A DNA stretch of 64,000 nt from Globodera rostochiensis (Eukaryota > Nematoda > Chromadorea > Rhabditida > Heteroderidae): contig JAEVLN010000051.1 in NCBI GenBank assembly GCA_018350325.1, forward strand, positions 62,001 to 126,000, written 5' to 3'. Below are positions 50,612 through 62,961 of this stretch, piece by piece (within the stretch, counting starts at the first letter, position 1; the number at the start of each line of letters is the position of its first letter). Below the pieces are notes generated by a model that was not told where the DNA came from, did not search any database, and saw only the letters and a program-made list of their open reading frames with translations. The translations under genes and the position numbers were made by a program.

Positions 50612-53600
50612 ATGATCTCTGAATTACTGACGAAAAATGCCGACGATGGCAACGGCACGGGAGAAAATGGCACATCGGAAACATCTTCATCAGCAGAATG
50701 TAGGCATTTTACATGGCACAAAACATATTTTTATTATTCATTTTGTTTTAACGCCTAAAAATAAAGAAATTGGATAAAAATATAGTTTTATTGTTGTGTC
50801 TTGCACAACATTTATCGTAAATAAATTTATGTTAAATATTAATAATATAATATTTAAAAAAAAAAGAATATTTAATTTTAGCTTCTAATATGTTTGACAA
50901 AAGCAAGTCAAACGCAGATTGTGCAAAAGTTTCCGGCCTCTCCTCAACAAGAAGGTTTAGAGACAAAACATATATTCGTTATTCGAGAGTAATTAAATTA
51001 ATTAAATATATTTAGTTACTTAATTTAAATTAAAAAAATATTAAGGGCATCATTTTCGGAAGCCAAAATTGGCGATGGGCAGGGCCGGAAGCGAAGCAAT
51101 GAACCAATCAAGCGCAAAAACCAGGAAAAGCAGCGAAAATCGGCAGGCGATGAAGTAGTAACAAATTATTAAAATTAATAAACAAATTAAATGTGCAAAT
51201 TATTTTTGCTTTAATGTAAAATAAATTAATATAAATTTTACAGATTATTACACCTTAAATATTTTGTCATATAATTTATTTATTAAATAGGTAATCGAAC
51301 AACGTATGGCGGCACTTGCCAAAGAAAATGATGCATTAAAATGTCAGCTTGAGGAACAAATTCGTCTGAATTCGGTGTTAAATTTTTCAAAAATTTAACT
51401 TTTTTTTAATCGAAGGTTATCGTTGCAAATCCAACGTTGGCATCGCTGTCGACGACGATCAACAATTCGAATTTGCCACGAATTATGTTTGCCGGTGGAA
51501 GTGAAGAACAGTCGAGGCAATTTTGAATTGTTTAAAGAAATAAAAACAATTATTTATTAAACATTTATCAAAAAAGCAATTAATTTATTTTAGAATAACG
51601 ACATTATTTGTAATTGTAATTCATATATTATTAATTAAGATTTTGAATTTGGTAGCCCATTTTTTGAATTAAATCACATAAAATTAAATTTAAGAAATAA
51701 AATAAATTTAGCTCATCGCTGGGTAACATAATGCCAAACTTTGCTGCGTCATTTGGAAGTGGCGAATCGAAATTTTGCACCCTGCAAAAGTCTGAACGGT
51801 CCGCTTTCTCCGTAATCCGGTCCGGAAATCCGACCCAACCGCCGCTTCTTCAGGTGCTGCAAAATTTATCGAAAATTTTAGTAAAGACCGGACCGATCGA
51901 GATGTTTTTTTGAGATCTTGGATCTTGATCGGTCCTCCAAGTCCGGCCTCTAATTTCTATGGCATTAAACATTTGAAATTTAGTCAGCTCAGCGAAGTGA
52001 TCAAACTGAGCTTAACCAAGCAATGAGCAGCAACGCCTTTGTACAGCCTCAGCAAAACAAGTACATAATTATTATTAATCAGGGTTCCATACGTACTTTT
52101 TTTTAAGATTTTGTTCTTTTTTTTGGGTACCCTTACAATTTGAAATGTCCTTTTTTAAAAGATTCATTTTTTATTTGGGGTACGCGTCCTTTTCCGTTCT
52201 TCTGAAATTTATGGAATTTTTAAATCGTTTAAACATCGAATAAATCTATTTAAATCACCATAATTAATTGATTAATTTAAACATTTATTATATGTTTATA
52301 GTTTTATTAAAACATATTTGAATCATTTCGGATTGATTTAAATTCCTAAAACAAAATTAAAATTTGCAAAGATTTTTTTTTTTGTTAATTTATAATTTAT
52401 TAAATTGAAAATTGAATTGTTACATTTTACGCTTTTAGCGAATTTGCTAGGTTGGCCGCTCAGCTGGCGCCATTTTCGCTGTTCCCCCATGTTCAATTCC
52501 CGCCACCCGCACGCACGGCACTCACAGTCTCTACAGTATGCCAACCTACCGTATCCGATAATCATCAGCATACTGTGGTGGAGGGACGACAACACAAGGA
52601 CGACGTGAATTCGCCAATTGTTGAGACCGGAAAACAGCAACAACATCAACGCCAACTCAAAAAACAGGTAAAAATTGATTTAAAGCTGAAATAACCCCAT
52701 ATAAAAGGAATTTTTTATTAAAATAATTTATTTTGATAGAATTTTTTATAAAAAAAATTGACCCTTATAATTCACATTTTTTGAAATTAAAATAGTTTAT
52801 TACACTAAATAAAAAATAACGCACGAAATTAATTATGTTTATTTAAAAATAAAAAACTAAACAAAAATTTGACCCACAATTTGTCGTTGTCATCGCGTTT
52901 CATCCATCCCTCATCCGCCAGCAGCTCAAAATCCCATCGCGCGACTGTGCGAATAATAAATATTCAAATTTTATAGGACATTCCCTCATTTCCGTTGACC
53001 GCCCAAATTTGGGGGTGGTGGACGAATCAGAACGCCACAGAATTGAAAATTTGACCTAAAAATGCCGATTTTGCAATGTGCCGTGTCGCGCCCGCCTCCA
53101 TTTTAATTGACGGCATTCGAACCTCCAAATAAATGACCCGATTATTTCAAATTTCCTCAAAAATAAAGAATTTTTTGTCTGAAAAAGCATTTTCACTTTT
53201 GAATTTTATCCCTAAATAAATTCGTTCTCTTTTCTTTCTTTTTAGGAAATAAAATGCATTATAGATATAACCAATTATATTTAAATTTAAAATTATATGC
53301 TTTTATTTAAAAGAGAATGGGAGAAAATTAATTTTAAGCAAAATTTGATTAAAGTAGATTTCAATTTTAGAATTAATTCAAAATAATTATTTAAAAAAAT
53401 GAATTTTTTGATTTAAATTTCAGCTTATCCCTGTGCACCCCAACCGATCATTCTCCAATGTGGCTGGGTTTGGCACTTTGGCTGACACTTCATCCGACGA
53501 CTGTTTACCATTTAATTTTAAAGGTAAAAAAAAAAGATCAGAATATTAAAATTTTTCATTACTTTAAATTAATTTATTTTTAATTTAGACAATTTGAGAC

Positions 53601-56600
53601 CCGCGCTCAGTACGATGGCCACAGATGTGCAAAATGTAAACGACGAAAGTCCGTTGGATTTCAGGTAAAAAATAACAAATAAATAATTTTTAATTTTGCA
53701 ATTTTTTATAGTAAAAGTGGCCAACAGCAACACAAAACAGCAGCTACAGTGAGGCCAAAATCAGTGATCATTTCGACAGCACACAATGCGCAGGCAAATT
53801 TGAATTTGGCGCTACCCGACAGCGTTGTTGGCGAACTGTTCATCAAAGCGGATTGCCAAACACAACAGAAAAAGCAACCGCCGCCATCTTCAAATTGTTC
53901 GACATCCGCCGCCAGCGATCGCTGGACACCAGGTGCAATTAGGGGGAGTGGCACTGATCAAAACTCAAATTCAATCAATTGTATCGAGCTGACCCAGATC
54001 GAAGGTGAAGGACCCGGTGTCACTAGTGAAGTATTTGATCAAAAAAATTGATCAGTTGTGCAATGCGATCAGATTATGATCAATGAAAGATCTGTTGTGC
54101 CGAGATGTTCTGATCAGTGGTCAATTGATCAATGTACTTTCGATCATCATGATCATGAATAAAAAACTGAATCAGATCAATTGATTAAAATAATAGAACA
54201 TACTATAGGTTCATCACCTGGTTTTTGATCGACTGATCGATATCATGAAAATATTTTTTGATTTTTTTCTACTTTTAGTCATTCAACAGCACAAACATGG
54301 ACCAACTCAGCTTCAGCAGATCACCACGGCTTCATATAATGGTCTATGCCATAAATAAAATTGGAAATTTTTCTGCATCGAATATTAATATTAATATTTT
54401 TATATTTAGCGAAACAATTGACAAACCCACGTAAAACAGTGTTGGAGGTGGCAGGTGCGGAAAATCAAAATTTTAAATAAATTTTAATTATTAAATTTTT
54501 AATAGATAAAATTCACTTGAATTTTTTAATAATATTAATATTTTTGTATAACCATAAGATAAAGCACTAATAGTAAAGCCCGGACGATCGAGAATCTCGT
54601 CGAGATTTTTTGAGCTTTATCGAAATCTCTATCGGAGAAATTTTCACGAGATATTTTGAGATCTCGACCGAAATTTTGATCGGTCCTTAAGTCCGGGCTC
54701 TGTTAGGTTTTATTTCAATTTTATTATCGAATTTTATTTTATTTAATATTTTAATTAAATTGTTATACATATTTATAGTTAATGTTTTATTACATATTGT
54801 GCATTTGTTTAAGAAGCTTCTTCTTCATCTTCCGATGTTCTTCTTCACCTTCACCCCCAATCCTCCAACTTCACGCCCTCCCCTCACCCGTCGTTGCCCA
54901 ATTTTTCATCTTCAATTTTGCAACTGCTGATGCTTCGGGGACGTCTCGGCCTTGATGAGAATGGAAATTATGGTTGGGGCAATTCTTTTTGGCAAAAAAA
55001 AAATTTTTTTTTTTAAATTTAGGCCTCTCACCGGAACAACTCATTAATCAGCCAACATTTAATGAACCAATCACTCAATTGGCAACTGCCAGCAGCAGCA
55101 GCAGCAGTGAACAACAACAAAAATTGGATGGAAATACAGGCAAAAATTGCAAATTTTTTATATTTTTAAAACTATTATTATTATTGTTATTTTAAAATTT
55201 TATTTTAAAACCAACAAACCCGACAAATTCTTTATTAATATTTTTTTTCAGCACCTTCTTCCTCCTCAATGCTCGGGACTTTGTTGTCAATTCCGCCAAA
55301 TAAACGGCGGACTTCGCCGACCGTGCCGGCATCGAGAACAGAATTTTGCAGCGGACTAGCACTGACGAGCATAAAAAAATGCGACGAAAGTGAACATATC
55401 GCCAAAGAATCGGTGCCAAAATTTTTTTAAACCTTTTTGAATGAACAATTTGATTAAATTTAAGATTTGTAAGAATGTTATAAAAAATTACCGACTCCCT
55501 TTGAACAACCGAAACATCAATAAATCCAATTTAAATTTATTTTTTTTTATTTAACGGAAATAAAAAAAATTAAGGAATATGTTGTTAATTATATATTATA
55601 CACCTTTTTATTTTTAAAAATAGTGAAATAATTAATTCATTTTTTCTTAGGAACATTCGAAGTCGATGCATTCGTCAAGCAGTTTGACTTCAAATAACGA
55701 CAAACATTCATCAAATTTGAACAGTGACAGCGAACAGTCGTCGTCGGGTGGACAACATTCGCCAAACTCCTCGCACACTTCGCATTCCCAGTATTTTTTT
55801 AAATAAAAGAATTTGATTTTCTTTTTTTCTTTTTTTTATTTATTTCTTGCTTCTCACGAGGAGTTTTATCGACTTGGAGAAGCTTTTTTATTTTATAAAT
55901 TTCCCATTGAAATGATTTTTTTTTTAATTTTGGCTTAGACCGGTCCGGTCCAGGGCTGTCGTGGACATTGAACGAATAAAACGTCAAAATTTCGATCTTT
56001 TCGAACGAAAGTGTCTAGTATTCAAATTTTCTAAATTGACAGCCTGTTCTGTGATCAGGATTTTTTTTAAATTTGGTATTATGTATTTACAGTACCTCCG
56101 ATTCGCCTCCATCAACATTGCCCGGGGCGGGCAGTACGGTAACAACAGTGTGCGGAAGTGACCGTACCCGCCGGGGCAGTTCATCGCCGTAATTTGCACC
56201 GAAAATTGTTTTATTATTTAATAATGTTATCGATTTTTACTCGAATTAAAACACAAATGCCATTGTTTTGCCAATCTTTGCGAATTACACCCCTTAAAAT
56301 GATTAAATTAATGTGTGAGCTGAACACATGAAATAATGGTTAAAACTGGAGTTGACCGGGACCGGAACTAAAATTTAACTAAAATTTCCATTTTCTTTCT
56401 TTTTTTGGGACTGAAATTTGGTCCCGTTTATTTTTGTCCATTAATTGGTTTTGTTGACCGTGGGACTTTTTTTTGGTCCCGGTATCGCGTTTTCCAAAGT
56501 TGAGGCCCGAACCAGAGCTGGACGAAACTGTTTCGTTTGTTTCGTGTTTAGTTAAATGGAAAATATTGTTTTGTTTCGTATTTCTAATGATGATTTTCAC

Positions 56601-58584
56601 GATAAATTTGGAATCCTGACCAATTTTCTAATTTAATCAAAAATTTTTCCGAAGGCGCCTGTCGGCATCACGGACCCCCCATTGATAAAAAGTCAAAAAA
56701 TAACTAAAATGATTGCAAATTCGGCGGCGCCTATCGGCACCGCCGACCCACACTTTAGCGGAATTCTCGAATAACGTTTTTTTTGAAAAATCATAACAAA
56801 AATGCAGTAAAAACGGAAAATGTATCACTAAAATCGGGTATATTTTTTTAAAAATTGTCTAAGAAAAATGTCACGGAAAATACCCCCCCCCCTTAAAATC
56901 GCTTTTTTGGCTGTCAAAAAGTTTGTATTTTTCGTTAGTCTTTTTGTTTCTTCAGAAAAAAATATTGAGCTTCGCCCAGCTCTGACCCGAACCCGAGAAA
57001 TGTTGTCGGGGTTTTTGGCCCCTATCATAACTCTGACTTGGACAAAATTTCACCGAATCTCCGACTAGCGTTGAGAAGATCAAAAAAACTTATCAGTTCT
57101 TATTAGAGATTGGACAGGATCGGGATCCTATAAGGTCGCGATCTGGATATTGCCGGGATCCCGATCCCAACGGTTTGGCCGGTCTCTAGTTCTTATCAGA
57201 TCATTTATTGTTGATCATGACACGAACTATATGATTCGTGATCAATCTCAATCAATATCAGTTTATTTTGGGTCAATATAAAATTATACGCAGAAATTCG
57301 GGCTGTTCCGGCGATGATTCTTCACTTCTGCTAGCGGACAAAAGTGGCAACGGTGGTGAGGCCGGCGATGAAATGGGCGGTCGTCCGACAAATTCGCGAA
57401 GTTCACCGCCCGCGGCGACAACCACAAGTTTGACACCGATGCGATTGAAAATGCGGAACAACGACGAGTTGGAGAGAGTCAGCCAAATTTTTTTGTCAGA
57501 AAAATTTGGCGATTTTTTTGGGGGGAAATTTTGGTAAACTGGTGGGTTAATTGAGATTTGAAAATTTGAAAGTGATTTTCACAAACACACTTTGCCAAAA
57601 TTCTTTTTAATTTTCTAATTCAAGTTATTTTTTTATCACACCGAATTGCTGCAGTATATGGACCGGCGACGGCGCAACAATGAGGCGGCAAAACGCTGCA
57701 GGGCAAACCGTCGGGCAGTGTTCGAATATCGTTCCCGGAAGGCACAACTGCTGGAGGCGGAAAATGGAGGTAATAATGTTCATTGTCTGAATCGGTCTAA
57801 TCTAGTTCGATTGATTTGAAATAATCTGATCGGCTTGGTATGACCAGAACTGATTTTTCCTGATCTAGTTGGATTGATTTGAAATAATCTGATCGGCTTT
57901 GGTATGACCAGAACTGATTTTGATCCTGATCTTAATTTTCCTGAAAATTTTCTAGATTAGATCAGTGGGTCTAAAACTTAAAATTATTAAATTAAATTTA
58001 AGGTGTTTTTTGGTTATATGACCCCCACACCATATCTAATGTAAACATTCATATGTATCTGGAACAGGGATGGCTTCCGTTCCGTTTCCGTAAAATTCCA
58101 TATTTTTGGTCGTTCCGTATTCCGTGTTCCGTTTTTTTGTTTGACACGGAAGGCATCCTTTTCAGGGGTGCTGATCTCGAAAATGATATACAGTTTTTGT
58201 TCAAATCATTGATTTTGTCTATGTTCACAATAGTTTTTTTCGAGACCCCAATAATCAAAAAATTCTCACATCCGCCCATCCTTTAAGCACATGAGCAGAT
58301 TGATGCATAATTTTTGCATTAATAAATCACCCAATTTGCGAAAATGCATGGAATATTTAAAAATAAAATTCTTTTGTGAAAATGACAAAAATAATGATTT
58401 GACAAAAACGTCTATCATATTCGAGATTAGCATTCCTGAAACCCGCAAATAAACGAAAAGCACCAAATTCAATAATTAAGAATTGCGCCAAGAGATGGTG
58501 AAGCTCAACGCGGAGCTGGAACAATTGAAGGCACTAATTGCGGCAAAGGCTGCTGCTGCACGTCTTAGCATGTCAACTGGATGA
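50612..58584 (+). CDS. bZIP transcription factor, 827 aa
   Basis: A DNA-binding factor with a C-terminal basic region and leucine zipper. The basic region reads RRRRNNEAAKRCRANRRAVF, the zipper continues with LLEAENGE and LRQEMVKLNAELEQLKALI, and the end is ARLSMSTG. The NNEAAKR start is typical of PAR/NFIL3-type bZIPs. Exons in phase: 50612-50699, 50882-50954, 51046-51154, 51291-51374, 51416-51516, 51712-51853, 51984-52060, 52439-52667, 53424-53523, 53589-53664, 53712-53932, 54279-54341, 54410-54454, 54814-54972, 55023-55139, 55252-55412, 55651-55790, 56093-56188, 57294-57477, 57655-57769, 58481-58584. Introns after 51516 and 55139 have GC donors. A second basic/coiled segment (RKRSNEPIKRKNQEKQRK, then ALAKENDALKCQLEEQIR) lies near residues 60-115. 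The long middle is Ser/Gln/Pro-rich with DESPLDF and fits an activation or repression region. The start is the first in-frame ATG after a possible acceptor at 50601, so a further 5' exon cannot be excluded. Confidence 0.85.
51885..51955. repeat. Small inverted-end element, relative of 54572-54707
   Basis: About 70 bp in the intron after exon 51712-51853. The left end ACCGGACCGATCGAGAT is inverted relative to the right end GATCGGTCCTCCAAGTCCGG with a few mismatches. A TTTGAGATCTTGGATC core is shared in style with the other copy. Confidence 0.6.
54025..54240. repeat. GATC-dense island in a bZIP intron
   Basis: About 15 GATC tetramers, mostly within TGATCA or GATCAG, in a little over 200 bp where base composition predicts about one. 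The island fills the intron directly after exon 53712-53932. Similar islands occur at 21735-21835, 33300-33400, 44390-44610, 57075-57250 and 60185-60400. Confidence 0.7.
54572..54707. repeat. Small inverted-end element (AGCCCGGAC ends)
   Basis: Starts AGCCCGGAC and ends GTCCGGGCT as an exact inverted pair, with TCTCGA/GATCT-type sequence between them that is itself partly inverted. It lies in an intron of the bZIP gene. A related copy with ends close to this pattern lies at 51885-51955 (AGACCGGACCGATCGAGAT against AAGTCCGGCCTCT). Confidence 0.65.
57801..57921. repeat. 63-bp direct tandem duplication
   Basis: Two copies of a unit containing GATTGATTTGAAATAATC and GGTATGACCAGAACTGAT, starting at 57801 and 57864, differing by a few bases. 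It lies in the last intron of the bZIP gene, between the basic region and the zipper exon. Confidence 0.85.
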
Positions 58585-59925
58585 AAATTATTATTTCAAA
58601 TTATTAAAGTGGATTAAACAAATTATTGGCGAACTGTCTATTATAGTTGAGCGGGATCGGGATTTTAAAGAAACCCGGGATCTTGATTAGTAAGCCAGTT
58701 TTTATAAGGAGAAAACGCGTTCAAATCCCGCGGGACTACGGACAAAAACAACGATTTGTAAATTCTAAAACAGGATCTCTAATAGTTTTAAATTTGTATA
58801 AGAAATGTTAAAGAAAGTTCAAAATTAAATTTGTTATTAAATTTTAAAATGAAAATATTTTTATTTTTTGGACAGTTCGCCAATTTCTTACTTTTTCTCC
58901 GTGTCTTTCACATTGTTTTTCGTGCAATTCCAACCTCCAAATATCCCATTATCTTATAATAATATTTTTACTCTTTCATAACTTATTCTAATTCAATTAA
59001 TTATCATCATGATTGTTTTTAACGATAAACGTTTTGTAATTAATTAATTTATTTACCATATTTCGAACTTTCGATGAGATAAAATGCTGTTTTGCCCAAG
59101 TCTGAGGGGTTTCGGTACTTGTGTGTTATGTGACCCAAAAAAAAATTTTTTTTTTTTTTGACGTTTCTGGGGGTTTCCAGTGCCGTAGAATCCAAATCTG
59201 ACCTCCATTTCGGCTCATTCCGAACCCCGAACCCGAATTCGAATAAATTTTCCAAAATTTGTATTTTTCCGCATATATTATAACATTTGAACACTTTACA
59301 TCTTTTTTTAGACCCTAAAAAGTTCTTTTTTACTCCAATTTTTCCTTAACCATGGTCCCAATTTGCTCGACTTTATCGGTATTCAGAGTATACACCAGAG
59401 AATGCACGCCTAATTTGTAAGGCACCAAAAACGTAAAATTAAAATAATTCTTTATTCAGCTAATTTAACACTTTTGACGCATTGTTGGCATTCAATGCAC
59501 ATAAATTCTTCTGGATAAAGATCAATTTCTTATCATTATTATTATCCAAATTGCGCATCCCAGCGCACGTGACGTGTGTGTGGGGAAAATCCGGATCCCG
59601 AGATTCAAAGATTGTTGAGATAAAACGCTGCAAAATGCCCCCTTTCATTTTGGTGGAGAGAAGGTCGAGAGTCTCGATAATTCTCGAGTAAACAAGTTCA
59701 AGTCTTCGTGTTTTTCAAACCCCATTGGGCCTCATCCCCGACGCTAACCCTCCGGGCATCTTCCCCAACCTTCAACCCCTTACGTTTTTAGGCTTATCTC
59801 CGACGCCGACCACAAAATTCCCCCTCCCCCATCATTACAGGTCCTCACCCGAGTGCATTTTCCTGAAATTAAATCAATAAACTTCCCTAAATTTACATGC
59901 AAAAATAACTTTAAGATTTAAAAAA
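58585..59925. other. Intergenic, no gene recognised
   Basis: AT-rich sequence with a small CCCGGGATC patch at 58645-58700 and pyrimidine-rich DNA at 59745-59845. The last few hundred bases presumably contain the promoter of the GT92 gene; no clear motif seen. Confidence 0.5.
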
Positions 59926-62900
59926 ATGTTGAGACGAACGGCCTTAATTTGGCAGCTCGCCAACTGTTTCGAAAATATGCCACGCACATTGTTTTGCTAC
60001 TTGCTGCTGCTATTCATCTTCCATTGGGACCAGTATAAAGTGTTTTGGTGGGCCCATCCGAAACATACATCGCTGGGCCGTGCCGAGCATGACGCTAATC
60101 GTGAGCACCTGTTCATCTACAGCTCGTTCATCTACGACCGAAGGTGCTTCGAAGAAACACTTTTAAAAATCGGGTTTACAACTAATTATCACTCAAAATG
60201 ACGTCTGATCTGATCAGTCCCAAATTTGACCCAGTCATGAGTAGATTCTTTTCAAAAAGTGGATCAATTATCTACCTCTCAATTATTAACGATCAAATGG
60301 ATCTGATCGGACCCTCAAATCTCCGATCATTCATGCTTCATAAAGCCAAGGCCACTGATCAATGCCAACGGATTTGATTGCGACCCGACATCCGATCGGG
60401 TCCCAAATCTAACTACCAATGTCCTTTTCTAGAACATAAAGTGGAACATTAATTTCCGTGCTCTCCAGGCCCCCTGCAAATTTTTCCGGCCTCGGCAAGG
60501 TGCAGTTGGTTGTGCTGTTTCTGGCCGACAAATTCCATCGGACCTCCGATCGCATGCAGTGTGTGGTGACTAAAAATGCCATCTCTGTTCAGAAAATGGC
60601 ACTGCAAAAGGTTGAGCGCGAAATTTTAATTGGGCAATTAGGGAATTTTTTTATTAATTGTATTAATTTATACAAATTCTAATGAGTCAAATAAAAATCT
60701 AACAACATAGGTAATTCATTTAAAAAAGTTCATGACTGTGTCTGAATTTGATAATCCTAATTACGCACCCTATTTAAAATTATAATTTTTGTAAACAGAC
60801 AGTGCTTGGCATTCTCAGTTTGTCATGGCATTGTCGGTTTGTCACTTTTGGCATAGACAGTTTATCTTACAAATAAGACAACTGTGCCAATTCCCCTTCC
60901 TACAGGAGTTGATCCACTCGTTGGGTATTTGTGCGTTGGATTTGTTCGTGCTCACCTGCAGCTTGGATGGACTGCGCCGGGACAGTGCACTGTTTGATGG
61001 CGGCGCCGCGTACCGCAACATGTACAGCTTGGCGTTGACGGATGTGGACTGGTACAGAATGCAAAGAAAGTCCACCAAACTGACCGTGAGACTTTTAATT
61101 TATCAGTTGTCATAAATCTGTAGACCTTTTTTTAGCTTTACCCAAGACAGCCAAGTTATAAGCCGCGCGGGCTTGTTTTGTGCATGAGCCGCGTGTTTTT
61201 GTTCGAAAAATGGCAATTGCTGATCACTGCGTTGGAGACTTATCGACTATTTAAAGTATCAGAAACATTTTTTATTTAGTTTTTCATTAGAGATGTCTCT
61301 TTTTAATGGGTTTTTTAGGAATTTAAAAAATAGCTATTTAATGGTTATTTAATTTTTGAATTTTTGGTTGATTTGGTGGTGGCGTACGTCCAAAGTGCAC
61401 TTTTGGCTGTCTTTGAGCTCATGAAGGCGTATGAGCAGCATGGCCTATTGCAAGTCCGGCCTGGCATTCGCTTTCCGCACCAACGGGGAATGCCATGGGA
61501 CCCGAACGCAGAAACGGAGTTGGATATTAATTTTTTTAACATATTCATTAATTTATAAATTTAACAAATTAATTAAATAGTAATAATAATTTATGTTGTT
61601 AATTCACCATAAATAAAAAAAAATTTTTACAAATATAATTTAAATCTTAATTAATTTATTAAAATTAAATTGCTCAGATTCAACGGCCAAATTCTGCTTG
61701 CCCACGACTGCTTCTATGAGTACCGCGAGAGTGCCCAATTCATTGGGCTCATTGACTGGGACGATTTGTTGGTGCCGTCCGTACACTTTGGCACTTTACC
61801 CGAGGCATTTGCCGCAGCGTTTACCGTAAACCCGGACACCGCCTACTTTCTGGTCAACAAGCTCGAGGCAAGCTTTGAGGAGCAACCGGGTACGGTATTG
61901 ACTACGGACGGGAAACGGGGCTACGGTATTTTAACGTCATTGTAAATAGGAGAAGAATCAGTTTCTCGAAAGTAAAGGTTTGTGGTATTTGTGCCTTTGA
62001 GGGGCAACGGGTTCGGTTTAAGAGACTACGGTATTGGCATAATGCTTAGGGATAAAATGGGGTAAGGTTGTTGAACTAAATGGCATGATCACAACTAATC
62101 AAGAACAAAATTGTTAAAAATTTAGTAACCGGCAAATTTTAAAAAATTTTAGTTTTTTAACTTTTTCAGTGACACGGCCTACAAGGTTCAACTTGCGTAA
62201 GCTGTTGACGCACGGCATCCGCACTGCCGAGATGTACAATGACGAGAAAATGGTGGTGCGGCCGAAGGCACTGCGCGGCTTTTGGATGCACAACTCGTTC
62301 AACTTGGAGACAATGAAGCGGGCCGTCAAAATGTTCACCAATTACACCATTCTGCTCCATTTGGCCAATGAGGAGGTGGGCCAACATGGGATGACCTTTT
62401 TGAATAGAACCTCCGATCAGGATTCAAACGATCAAAACTTGAAGTGTCAGATTTGAACTAAACTGCTTGTTTTAGAGAGTGAATCCAAACGAATTTCAAA
62501 TGCCATTCATGACAAAATTTGACATCGATGACATGCATTTGCACGCATCCAGACTGCTCAAAAAATTAAATAAATCCGTAAAATTTTAAATTTATTATAT
62601 AAACCTAAGATGATTACTTTTTTATCAATAAAATAAATCTAAAAAAATATAAATATGAATAATATATTTACTATAATTATTCCAGTCCCGCGCCTTTAAA
62701 CTGCCCACTGCGCAGCCATTTTACGCGGCACTCGTCGCGTGCCACAGTCAAATATTTGCCTACTTCAAAAGCACGGATATGAACAAGTCGCGCTGCCTCT
62801 CCTACAGTCTGTGCGTTTTGCCAACATTGCCGGAGGCAATTTGTGCCGTCAGCCGAAGCGTTTTTGGCACGGTGGTCACTAAAGGGGCCAAAGCGGTGCT

Positions 62901-62961
62901 GCATGTCAGGGAACGGTCAGAGTTTACCCAGGACAAATGCTCGGATGAGGGCGGCTTATGA
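59926..62961 (+). CDS. GT92 (DUF23) glycosyltransferase, type II membrane protein, 546 aa
   Basis: A Golgi-type glycosyltransferase of the nematode-expanded GT92 family; characterised members such as C. elegans GALT-1 add galactose to fucose on N-glycan cores. Nine exons in phase: 59926-60143, 60469-60610, 60906-61085, 61136-61255, 61334-61518, 61678-61889, 62170-62375, 62476-62577, 62686-62961. A short cytoplasmic tail is followed by one membrane segment (TLFCYLLLLFIFHW, residues about 20-35). The catalytic part carries family landmarks: LVVLFLADKFHR early on, VDLVVAYVQSA, AYEQHGLLQVRPGI, HDCFYEYRESAQFIGLIDWD with the metal-binding DWDD, and a region rich in basic residues before the C-terminus. 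The acceptor at 61333 was chosen by phase and gives an unusual FNGYLIFEFLVDL join, so this boundary is less sure. A DWDD in place and full length suggest an active enzyme; the substrate cannot be read from sequence. Confidence 0.88.

Noticed and set aside
22237..62030. Repeated TACGGTA/TACCGTA words
   Set aside because: About 20 occurrences were noted, which is close to what the base composition predicts over both strands, so there is no enrichment. Two of them are part of the mariner-like ends.
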